From: a halophilic archaeon J07HX64
GTDB taxonomy: Archaea > Halobacteriota > Halobacteria > Halobacteriales > Haloarculaceae
Assembly (NCBI GenBank): GCA_000416085.1
Contig: KE356579.1
Span: 928,731 to 934,257, forward strand
Length of the DNA stretch: 5,527 nt
Reading direction: 5' to 3'
Shown here: piece after piece, positions 1 to 5,527 of the stretch
Position numbering within the stretch: position 1 is the stretch's first letter
How the letters are laid out: each line of letters starts with the position of its first letter
Program-made: the position numbers and the translations under genes
The notes under the pieces: generated by a model
The model's database searches: none
What the model was told of the DNA's origin: nothing
The model's input: the letters and a program-made list of their open reading frames with translations, nothing else

Positions 1-384
1 CGATGGGAGAGGTGCCGGGTGCGCCGCCGATCGCGCCGGGTGGAGCCTTCGAGTTCGAGGTTGAGGCCGAACCCGGCCAGCGGCTCTCCTTTGCCTCGAT
101 GTACGTCCCATCGAACGACCTGTTCGTCTCCCCGGTTTCCGGTATCGAGGCGTTCGACGGCGAGGAGCCGGTCGAGGGAGATGTCACCGACGATGTCGCG
201 CTGTGGGACGCGGGCACCGAGGTGAACGGGAGTCCGGTCACCGGCCTGACGGGTGCGCCCCGACAGGGTAACAACGGCGGCCCGGCCGCCGGCCCGACCG
301 AGGGTGTTGTCCACCCAGTCTCGGCGATAAACGACGGGTTCGACTATCTGGCTGCGGAGGATGTGGTATCGGTCAGCGCCACAC
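1..384 (+). repeat. Tandem spondin-domain repeat, copy 1 (partial, C-terminal part)
   Basis: This is the C-terminal roughly 128 residues of one repeat unit. It aligns base for base with 692-1075 at an offset of 691 and without indels. Over the first 120 bases I count about 8 mismatches, most of them synonymous. A 27-base stretch around positions 93-119 is identical between copies. Similarity then drops over about 121-205 and rises again in the DAGTEVNG and GAPRQGNNGG regions. Confidence 0.85.
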
Positions 385-391
385 CGGGGAG

Positions 392-1075
392 CAACGGGAA
401 CGTTCACCGTCAGGGTCGAGAACACGGCACCGACGGATTTCTACTCGAGTGACGCGGCAACGGGCGGACAGATCTGGCTCACACCCGGGGCGTGGGCGGT
501 CCACACCGGCGAGAACCCGATCTTCACGCAGGGTGAGTCGGCCTCTATCGGACTGGAGGCGCTCGCGGAGGCCGGCCCGCCGACCGGGTTCGAGGGCGAA
601 CCCGGTCTGGTCGACGAACTTCCGGACAGGGAGGGTGTCGTCTCCGCCGGTGCGTACGCACCGCCGAACACCGTCACAGACCCGAACGACCCGATGGGAG
701 AGGTGCCAGGTGCGCCGCCGATTGCGCCGGGCGGGGCCTTCGAGTTCGAGGTCGAGGCCGAACCCGGCCAGCGGCTCTCGGTTGCCTCGATGTACGTCCC
801 ATCGAACGACATATTCGTCTCGCCGGCGTCGGGGCTGGAGCTGTACGACGGCGAGGACCCGGTTGAGGGTGAGTTGTCCGGTGACGTGCAACTGTGGGAC
901 GCCGGCACCGAGGTGAACGGCAGCCCAGTCTCGGACCCGACCGGTGCGCCCCGGCAGGGCAACAACGGCGGCGCGGCCGCCGGCCCGACCGAGGGTGTCG
1001 TCTACCGGGCCTCGGAGATAAACGACGCGTACCAGTACGCCGACGTGGCTGATATTCTTCAGGTGACGCTGACCC
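392..1075 (+). repeat. Tandem spondin-domain repeat, copy 2 (complete domain, last in the protein)
   Basis: This is a full 230-residue unit from ATGTFTVRVEN to the final VTLTP, followed by Gln and the stop. It is the last domain of the protein, and no C-terminal membrane anchor or PGF-type sorting motif follows it. The protein would therefore be released, or held by an N-terminal lipid or another partner. The first part of the unit (392-691) has no partner in the window because copy 1 is cut by the left edge. Confidence 0.8.
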
Positions 1076-1099
1076 CGCAGTGACCACTCGTTTCCAGGT

Positions 1100-1117
1100 G
1101 ATACCCTCGGGGATATC
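1100..1117. other. Short hairpin 17 nt after the spondin gene stop
   Basis: GATACCC (1100-1106) pairs with GGGATATC (1110-1117), with one bulged A and a 3-base loop, giving seven base pairs. No T-run follows, so it is not a classic archaeal terminator. It could be a 3'-end processing or stability structure, or chance. Confidence 0.25.
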
Positions 1118-1250
1118 AAGCAGCCTCGGTTCTGTCCAGATCCGAACCGTTTAGACCGGCTACGGGGAGAACACAGCGCTCGATTCAACACCGATGCAAC
1201 CCCGACTTTGAGCGGGAGGACTCGCTACCACTCTGCAACCGCACGCTGAG

Positions 1251-1283
1251 ACGTGTATTAGAGATAAACTTTTATACGTGTAT
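1251..1283 (+). repeat. 8-bp direct repeat flanking the TATA box (possible operator)
   Basis: ACGTGTAT occurs at 1251-1258 and again at 1276-1283, 25 bp apart, one copy on each side of the TATA box with the second touching it. A dimeric regulator bound here would block TBP/TFB. No cognate regulator gene is seen in the window, so the role is inferred from position only. Confidence 0.35.
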
Positions 1284-1298
1284 GTGGAAATATCTGGT
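1261..1298 (+). promoter_or_regulatory. Archaeal TATA box and A-rich BRE for the lipoprotein gene
   Basis: TTTTATA at 1270-1276 is centred about 26 nt before the ATG at 1299, the spacing expected for a leaderless haloarchaeal transcript. An A-rich stretch (GATAAAC, 1263-1269) lies just upstream, where TFB binds. This is the only strongly AT-rich patch in the left half of the window. It argues for translation starting at 1299 and not at the in-frame GTG at 1278, which would sit almost on the TATA box. Confidence 0.7.
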
Positions 1299-2770
1299 AT
1301 GAGTCGCAGGTTGGTGTGGCGGATAGCACTCATATCTATTGGATTCACACTGCTCGTCACAATGGCAGGTTGTTCGATGACGACACCGTCAGGTGATGAT
1401 TCGGGCGACGATACCGGTGGCATTGAGACAGACACTCCGAACGAAGACGGTGAAACCGCTACCGACTCGGGGCCCACGGGGACGGATTCTGCCGGCGGCG
1501 AATCCGAATCGGCGAGCGGGGGTACCGACAACTCCACATCGGAGACAGGTAACGAGTCCGGTTCCAACGGTGCGACAGACCAGAGCACCACTACCGGGCC
1601 GATAGACGATACCGGATTGCCAGTTGACGAAAATCGCATCTACAACCTGACCAGAAACCTGATTGACTCAGACGCAGACGCACCAGCGATCACGATCGAG
1701 AAACTCAGTAACAGGACAGAGGTAGACCGACCGTTCTTTGATTACATGGGGCTCACCAGCGAATCCGAGGAGGGTTCCGGCAACTTTAGTCCGGCTGCGG
1801 TAGCGCGCGGACCTAACTCGGTGGTCGTCGACGAGGCGATATTCGACCGTTACTACGAGGGGGCCACCGGCCGTTTTGATGTGATACTCGCACACGAGTT
1901 CGCGCACACGATTCAGATGGAGGAAGGGTGGTTAGAGAGTACGCGGTCTGCTCTCGCTCATCCGCCGAAACATCCGGCCTCTCGGCGCCCTCGAGAGAGT
2001 CGAGTTTTCTATATGAGTCACTTACCGAGGGTGGCGCAGTGTTCGCCGCAAAAGAGTATACCGACCGTACGGGGGGGAACGTAAGCCAGATAGTTCGCTC
2101 CGAGCAACGGTACAGAGATGTACCCGACGAGTTGCTCTACGCGTATGGCCCGTATCACCACGGGGGCCAGTATTTCCGGTCAGTACTGGACTCGGCCGAG
2201 GAACTCGGCTCCGTCTACACGGACGACATCCCGGTCAGCACCGAGGAACTGTTACACCCCGGATACAACGACACCGAATACAGTGATGTCACGTTCTCCG
2301 CACAGTCCAACCGCGACGATTGGACGCGACAGATCGCTGGGGACAATCAGCTCGGCGCAATGTTTGTCCACGTTGTCTTGACTGCACACACCGGGCCAGA
2401 TGCCGCTGCCGAGGCCTCGAAGGGATGGGCCAACGACCAGTTGTTCAACTTTGAAAACGAGAACCGGTCAGCATTCACCTGGGTGACCCACTGGGACTCT
2501 GCTGCGGATGCCGACCAGTTTGCCGAGGCGTTCAACCGAACGCTCCCCAATCGGAGTGACGATGATGTCGGCGATATCGAGGTGGCTCGTGCCGGCGACC
2601 ACTCCGTTGTTGTCCTCGCTGGGCCAGAGGAGTTCCGTGACGCGATAGCAATCAACGGTGAGAACGCAGACGTCGAGACTATCCTCCAGTCGGGAGCCAA
2701 AGACAGTGTCGAATCAATGGTTTCAGTACTCGTGGACACAGACGTTGCTCTCGCTACTGGTCGTGGGTGA
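1299..2770 (+). pseudogene. Hvo_1808-like lipoprotein with HEFAH zinc-peptidase motif, frameshifted
   Basis: Started at 1299, the protein begins MSRRLVW, a twin-arginine-like motif, then a hydrophobic stretch and a lipobox ending in Cys25 (TMAGC). Residues 26 to about 105 form an acidic Ser/Thr/Gly/Asp/Glu linker with several Asn-X-Ser/Thr sequons, as expected for a lipid-anchored protein outside the membrane. The core carries HEFAH at residues 199-203 (nt 1893-1907), the HExxH zinc site. This frame ends at 2084, but the family-like sequence continues in another frame to TGA at 2768-2770: LTEGGAVFAAKEY (likely third zinc ligand Glu at nt 2027), YGPYHHGGQYF, and a C-terminal WVTHWDSAADADQF region. 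A net loss of one base between the HEFAH motif and about 2020 explains this; around 1940-1965 is most likely. Repaired, it would be about 490 residues. Protease activity is inferred from the motif; its substrate is unknown. It may be a pseudogene or a sequence error. Confidence 0.75.
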
Positions 2771-2797
2771 CGACGAACGGCCCAGTGAGACCGGCGA

Positions 2798-2833
2798 CAT
2801 ACTCATACGTCTGAGCCTCCCAATAGCTTCTGT
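2798..2833 (+). promoter_or_regulatory. Weak TATA-like element before the DUF5781-like gene
   Basis: The 63-bp gap between the lipoprotein stop and the ATG at 2834 contains ACATACTCATAC (2798-2809), whose right half lies about 27 nt before the start. It is a poor match to a TATA box. The gene may instead be read through from the lipoprotein promoter, as the two genes point the same way. Confidence 0.3.
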
Positions 2834-3655
2834 ATGAACGTACAGGTTCACGGACCAGGACCGGCGGAACCGTTTCTCGGGGCGCGTGACCTCTTCGAGA
2901 CCGAACGCGATATCGAGCGACCGGTGACCATCAACATCGTTGCCGACCCCGACGAGCGAACCCGCGTGAGCCACACCGACGAGGGACACCGGCTGACCAT
3001 CTCCCGGCAGGCAGCCACGAGCGCGATGGCCCGCGAACTCGCCCTCCACGAGTACGCTCACATGCTCCACAACGAGTTCAACCACCCCTCACACACACAG
3101 TCGACAGAGGAGGCTATCTTCCTCGCGCTCGCCGGCCGGACCGTCGAACAGCGCAAACTCACCCACTGCCACCAGATCGCGAACCACATGAAAGACATCT
3201 ACGCCGACGACGTGTGGCTGGCTGTCGCACCCGGCGACAAGCTCGTCGCCTTTCTGGAGTCGAGCCTCGCCGCGGCGCTCGCCGACCACTCGCGGTCGTC
3301 GCTAACCTGGCCACAGCCGGCAGGGTCGGTCGACCCTACCGAAGGCGGTTCCGGAGTAACAGACGAGAGCGGTGTGTCGACTGCCCGGCGCAGGCCGGGT
3401 GCCGACCCCGAGATAACGGCTGTGAACGCCGCGTTCGCGCTCGGACTCGTCGAGCGTCACGGCCTCGTCGAGGAGGACCACCGGCTGTACGACCTCGCAC
3501 ACGCCGCCGCCGCCGACGCACCCGGTGTCGAGTTCGAGTCGTTCCGCCGACTGTTCCGCTCGCTCTCCGCCGACCCGGACACGAGCGAGTACCGAAAGGT
3601 GCTGGTCGAAGCCACCCGCACGTATGCCGGTGACTCCGGCCAAGCGGCAGACTGA
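2834..3655 (+). CDS. DUF5781-like haloarchaeal protein with HEYAH zincin motif
   Basis: This intact 273-residue protein has no signal peptide or membrane segment and is probably cytoplasmic. It opens with VQVHGPGPAEPFLGARDLFE, followed by a central helix carrying HEYAH at residues 72-76, the HExxH zinc-binding and catalytic signature. STEEAIFLALAG (90-101) supplies acidic residues that could be the third zinc ligand. HCHQIANHMKDIYADD (111-126) and APGDKLVAFLESSLAAAL follow. Residues about 156-190 are a Pro/Gly/Ser-rich insert, and from DPEITAVNAAFALGLVERH onward the helical sequence resumes. I recognise the family, from memory, as the haloarchaeal DUF5781 group; its biological role is not known to me. 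The ATG at 2834 is chosen because the conserved start MNVQVHGPG directly follows it and the TATA-like element spacing fits. The gene directly follows another HExxH protein, but the two show no obvious sequence kinship beyond that motif. Confidence 0.85.
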   Translation: MNVQVHGPGPAEPFLGARDLFETERDIERPVTINIVADPDERTRVSHTDEGHRLTISRQAATSAMARELALHEYAHMLHNEFNHPSHTQSTEEAIFLALAGRTVEQRKLTHCHQIANHMKDIYADDVWLAVAPGDKLVAFLESSLAAALADHSRSSLTWPQPAGSVDPTEGGSGVTDESGVSTARRRPGADPEITAVNAAFALGLVERHGLVEEDHRLYDLAHAAAADAPGVEFESFRRLFRSLSADPDTSEYRKVLVEATRTYAGDSGQAAD

Positions 3656-3892
3656 TATCCGAGTCTCGGCCAGGGTAGGTCTCGGCCCTCTGTTTGTTTG
3701 AATACCACCAGATCACAGCCCTCACAGACTGTTGTCACCCGCGCGACCGGGGCCATCTTGTCACGACACGCAGTCACCCACGGGTGCGCTCGTCCCCTCC
3801 ATCACGAGCGTTACACACACACGGTCGACAGAGCTAAGCGTCGAACCGCTGTTCGGGGCGAGGCCGGCCGGGAGGTGGGCAGGACCAGACAG
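3656..3892. other. Intergenic gap between convergent genes
   Basis: This 237-bp stretch lies between the 3' ends of the DUF5781-like gene and purQ. It holds the T-rich tract noted at 3691-3700, an ACAC tract followed by a GTCGACAGAG block (3815-3833), and a GC-rich GGCCGGCC palindrome near 3863-3870. I find no tRNA, no convincing small gene and no strong promoter. No T-rich end is evident for purQ on the minus strand. Confidence 0.5.
3663..3698 (+). terminator. Possible T-rich transcription end after the DUF5781-like gene
   Basis: Archaeal transcription often ends at short T-rich tracts. TGTTTGTTTG at 3691-3700 is the only such tract near the stop codon at 3653-3655. Just before it, GTCTCGGCC is repeated directly at 3663-3671 and 3679-3687, and AGGG/CCCT can form a weak stem. 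The call is tentative. Confidence 0.35.
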
Positions 3893-4567
3893 TCAGGTGA
3901 ACGCCTGGAGCACACCGCGGCCATCAGTTGGACCGATGTCGGGCAGGGAGACCCGTTCGGGGTGGGGCATCATCACGGCGACGTGGTCGTGTTCGCCGAC
4001 GATACCGGCGACGTTACCGGCCGAGCCGTTCGGGTTCGCCGCCTCCGTGACCCGGCCTGCCGGGTCACAGTACCGAAACAGGATGCGGTCGGCGGCGACG
4101 AGCTCCTCGAGCCCATCCGAACCGGGCTCGTAACGGCCCTCACCGTGGGCGACCGGGAACTCGAGCACCGCGCCGGGTTCGTACGCCCGGGTCCACGGTG
4201 TGTCGGCGTTCTCGACGCGGAGGTGGACGTGCTCACACCGAAAACGGGCGCTCCGGTTGACCGCGAACGCGCCGGGGGTCAGCGAGGCCTCACAGCCGAT
4301 CTGTGCCCCGTTGCAGATACCGAGCACCGGTGTCCCCGCGTCGGCGGCCGTTCGGACCGCATCCATCACCGGTGACCGGGCGGCCATCGCCCCGGCGCGG
4401 AGGTAGTCGCCGTAGGAGAACCCGCCCGGGAGCACGATACCGGTGGTGTCCGCGGGCAATCCGTCCTCGTGCCAGACCCGGGTCGCGTCGACACCGAGTG
4501 CCGACAGCGCCTGCACCGTGTCGCGGTCGCAGTTGCTGCCACCGAACTGCACCACCGCGACCGTCAT
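3893..4567 (-). CDS. purQ: Phosphoribosylformylglycinamidine synthase subunit PurQ (glutaminase)
   Basis: PurQ is the class I glutamine amidotransferase subunit of FGAM synthase. It releases ammonia from glutamine for PurL, which converts FGAR to FGAM in de novo purine synthesis, in the cytoplasm. The 224 residues are normal for archaeal PurQ. The start VAVVQFGGSNCDRD is typical. LPGGFSYGDYLRAGA (46-60) is the PurQ oxyanion region, and the nucleophile elbow GICNGAQ places the catalytic Cys at 85. The catalytic pair His202 and Glu204 lies in MMPHPER. PVAHGEGRY (138-146) is also diagnostic. The ATG at 4567 overlaps the purS stop in an ATGA arrangement, which indicates translational coupling and equal production. 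No purL is in the window, so that subunit must be encoded elsewhere. All key residues are present and the gene looks functional. Confidence 0.97.
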   Translation of the reverse strand: MTVAVVQFGGSNCDRDTVQALSALGVDATRVWHEDGLPADTTGIVLPGGFSYGDYLRAGAMAARSPVMDAVRTAADAGTPVLGICNGAQIGCEASLTPGAFAVNRSARFRCEHVHLRVENADTPWTRAYEPGAVLEFPVAHGEGRYEPGSDGLEELVAADRILFRYCDPAGRVTEAANPNGSAGNVAGIVGEHDHVAVMMPHPERVSLPDIGPTDGRGVLQAFT

Positions 4568-4815
4568 CGCTGTTCGACCTCGATCTCGTAGTCGTGGAGG
4601 GTCGGGTTCGCGAGCAGTTGCTCGGTCATCTCGGTGACGCGCTCGCGGGCATCCGCGACGCTGTCGGCCTCTATGTCTATCTCGAAGCTATCGGCGGCGC
4701 GCAGGTCCGACAGTTCGAAGCCGAGTCGCTCCAGCGCCCGGCGGGTCGTCTCGGCCTCGGGGTCGAGCACACCCTGTTCGAGCCGCACCGTGACGGTGGC
4801 GGTGTAGCCGGTCAT
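4564..4815 (-). CDS. purS: Phosphoribosylformylglycinamidine synthase subunit PurS
   Basis: PurS is the small dimeric subunit that bridges PurQ and PurL in the split FGAM synthase of archaea and many bacteria. The 83-residue product starts MTGYTATVTVRLEQGVLDPE and continues ETTRRALERLGF, with the usual ADSFEIDIEA strand and a C-terminal LLANPTLHDYEIEVEQ; all match the PurS fold. The frame stays open nine codons further upstream to a TTG at 4842. I choose the ATG at 4815 because the conserved family N-terminus begins there and a TATA-like element sits about 27 nt upstream of it. The last base of the stop-codon region overlaps the purQ start (TGA and ATG share bases in ATGA, 4564-4567). The pair is transcribed leftward and divergently from the ATPase gene. 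Confidence 0.95.
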   Translation of the reverse strand: MTGYTATVTVRLEQGVLDPEAETTRRALERLGFELSDLRAADSFEIDIEADSVADARERVTEMTEQLLANPTLHDYEIEVEQR

Positions 4816-4846
4816 CGGGTGTGACACGGTTGGGAGTGTCAAAGAC
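4816..4846 (-). promoter_or_regulatory. Putative purSQ promoter (leaderless)
   Basis: Read on the minus strand, TCTTTGA (4845-4839) is centred about 27 nt before the purS ATG at 4815. The match to an archaeal TATA box is weak, but the position is right for a leaderless transcript and nothing better lies in the gap. No purine-responsive operator is recognised. Confidence 0.35.
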
Positions 4847-4871
4847 GCTTGTGATTCGATTCAGGCTCCCC

Positions 4872-4904
4872 CGAATTGAAACCGGAGAGGGAGCCACACC
4901 CGGT
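4872..4904 (+). promoter_or_regulatory. Putative promoter of the HerA-like ATPase gene
   Basis: CGAATTGAAA (4872-4881) is an AT-rich island centred about 28 nt before the ATG at 4905, fitting a leaderless haloarchaeal start. It lies about 35 bp from the purS TATA-like element on the opposite strand, so the two divergent promoters share one 89-bp region. Confidence 0.4.
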
Positions 4905-5527
4905 ATGAGCTTCGTCGTCGGACGCGAGGACGATACGCCGGCAGACCGGCCGGCCGGACGACTGGGCACCCACCGAGCACTCGATGGGAGCGCGGGCACG
5001 GCGCTGTATCTCGACCTCGACCGGCCCCACGCGATGCTGGTGGTCGGTAAGCGGGGGTACGGAAAGTCCTACACACTCGGGGTGGTCGCGGAGGAACTCG
5101 CCCGGATATCGCCCGTCGCACCGGTCGTGGTCGACCCGATGGGTGCGTTCTCCGGTCTCGCCGGGACCGCGACCGGCGACCCTGTTGCCGCGGAGGTGGT
5201 CGAGGCACCGCAGGTCGACCCGGCCGCGCTCGATCCGCGGTCGTGGTGTGCGCTCGTGGGGCTCGACCCGGAGGGGGGTCCCGGGGGGCTCCTCTGGCAG
5301 GCCGCACAGGGGGCGGCGTCACTGCCGGCCATGCAACGGGCGCTGGAGTCGGTAGACGCCGCCGGCAGGCACCGGCGAGCGGCGCGCAACCACCTCGCGC
5401 TCGCCGCATCGTGGGACGTGTTCGACCCCGCTGGACTCGACGCGGCGGGTCTGGGGCGAAGCGCCGTCACCGTGCTCGACCTCTCGGGGCTCGCAAAGGC
5501 TCCGATGAACGCCGTTGTCCGGGGGGT
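4905..5527 (+). CDS. HerA-like P-loop ATPase, N-terminal part (runs off the right edge)
   Basis: The frame from ATG 4905 is open to the window end: 207 codons plus two bases with no stop. Residues 46-59 read VVGKRGYGKSYTLG, a Walker A motif (GxxGxGKS, Lys54, Ser55) in the context typical of the HerA/DUF87/VirB4 group. PVVVDPMGAFSGLAG (73-87) is the next strand, where HerA proteins carry an Asp-Pro-x-Gly turn. A segment of Gly-, Ala- and Pro-rich sequence (about 88-145) follows, then an Arg/Ala helix and the strand VTVLDLSGLAKAPMNAVVRG (188-207). The Walker B and arginine finger would lie past the window. HerA-type ATPases are hexameric DNA translocases; this haloarchaeal relative is usually annotated only as an ATP-binding protein, and its task is unknown. 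The first 35 residues look like a short version of the HAS-barrel region, without a clear fold. Confidence 0.85.
   Translation, partial: MSFVVGREDDTPADRPAGRLGTHRALDGSAGTALYLDLDRPHAMLVVGKRGYGKSYTLGVVAEELARISPVAPVVVDPMGAFSGLAGTATGDPVAAEVVEAPQVDPAALDPRSWCALVGLDPEGGPGGLLWQAAQGAASLPAMQRALESVDAAGRHRRAARNHLALAASWDVFDPAGLDAAGLGRSAVTVLDLSGLAKAPMNAVVRG

Larger units (their letters stand above)
1..1083 (+). pseudogene. Tandem spondin_N-domain surface protein, 5' end outside window, frameshifted between repeats
   Basis: The reading frame enters from the left edge (the ATG at 3 is an internal Met, matching an internal Met at 694) and stops at 450-452. A second frame carries on the same protein to TGA at 1081-1083. 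The second copy is a whole domain: an FTVRVENTAP strand, a GGQIWLTPGAWAVHTG segment, a GLEALAEAG helix, and a SMYVPSNDIFVSP core ending in LWDAGTEVN and GAPRQGNN. This pattern fits haloarchaeal spondin_N proteins, which are secreted and of unknown ligand. The copies align without gaps at a spacing of 691 bases, which is 230 codons plus one. Removing one G from the run at 386-389 joins the frames as SVSATPG-ATGTFTVRVENT. The frame-2 stop limits place any shift in 331-449, which agrees. The signal peptide and the start lie upstream of the window. It may be a true pseudogene or a sequencing error. Family assignment is confident; loss of function is not. Confidence 0.8.

Noticed and set aside
373..1191. 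Long minus-strand open frame opposite the spondin gene
   Set aside because: It is Arg/Gly-rich, lacks a domain, and is a mirror of GC-rich codon bias on the coding strand, which carries clear repeated domains.
1278..1298. Upstream GTG start for the lipoprotein at 1278
   Set aside because: It would place the start two bases after the TATA box and push the twin-Arg motif inward; ATG 1299 gives correct promoter spacing and a normal signal peptide.
2071..2077. Run of seven Gs as the site of the lipoprotein frame break
   Set aside because: The frame used downstream already reads family-like sequence on both sides of the run (EYTDRTGGNVSQIV), so the break must be upstream of it.
1908..2084. Programmed ribosomal frameshift in the lipoprotein gene
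   Set aside because: No X-XXY-YYZ slippery heptamer in the correct phase and no clear downstream structure were seen in the permitted interval.
3457..3777. Minus-strand frame with a CEGC motif near its start (reading RVTTVCEGCDLVVF)
   Set aside because: It resembles the start of small zinc-binding haloarchaeal proteins, but only one Cys-x2-Cys pair is present and most of the frame runs antisense through the DUF5781-like gene. At best it is a gene remnant; no promoter was found.
3656..3892. tRNA, small RNA or CRISPR in the gap between convergent genes
   Set aside because: No acceptor/anticodon stem pattern, no regularly spaced repeats, and no clear promoter could be found by eye.
3698..4375. 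Long plus-strand frame opposite purQ
   Set aside because: It lies antisense to a gene with all PurQ catalytic residues, and its product is Arg-rich and unlike haloarchaeal proteins.
4861..5409. Minus-strand Arg/Pro-rich frames opposite the ATPase gene
   Set aside because: The plus-strand frame from 4905 has a Walker A motif and acidic composition; the reverse frames are shadows.

Overview
The window reads as haloarchaeal chromosomal DNA. GC content is high, the predicted proteins are acidic, promoters look like TATA boxes about 26-28 nt upstream of start codons with no bacterial-type ribosome binding site (leaderless transcripts), and the protein families (tandem spondin-domain surface protein, Tat-type lipoprotein of the Hvo_1808-like kind, DUF5781-like zincin, archaeal PurS/PurQ, HerA-like ATPase) are those of Halobacteria. 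Family names are from recall, without a database search.

Layout, left to right. (1) 1-1083, + strand: the 3' part of a gene for a secreted spondin_N-domain protein with at least two tandem copies of a 230-residue unit. A one-base excess near 386-389 breaks the frame between the copies. (2) 1299-2770, + strand: a lipoprotein with a twin-arginine-like signal, an acidic Ser/Thr/Gly/Asp linker and an HEFAH zinc-peptidase motif. It is also broken, by a net one-base loss somewhere in 1908-2020. Its promoter is the clearest in the window, with an 8-bp direct repeat flanking the TATA box. (3) 2834-3655, + strand: an intact DUF5781-like protein with a second HExxH motif. (4) 3656-3892: a 237-bp gap between convergent genes. 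(5) 4815-3893, - strand: purS and purQ, overlapping by four bases, encoding the small subunit and the glutaminase subunit of formylglycinamidine ribonucleotide synthase. (6) 4905-end, + strand: the first 207 codons of a HerA-like P-loop ATPase, divergent from purS across an 89-bp shared promoter region.

How it fits together: purS and purQ form one translationally coupled unit for de novo purine synthesis, and their partner purL is not in the window. The left half is a cell-envelope/protease-like neighbourhood. The two exported-protein genes each carry one frame lesion while the housekeeping genes are intact. This could be real decay of surface genes or base-calling error, and sequence alone cannot decide. 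I do not see a convincing new multi-gene system. The points most worth a second look are the tandem spondin repeats with their patchy near-identity, the repaired reading of the metalloprotease lipoprotein, and the repeat-flanked TATA box.
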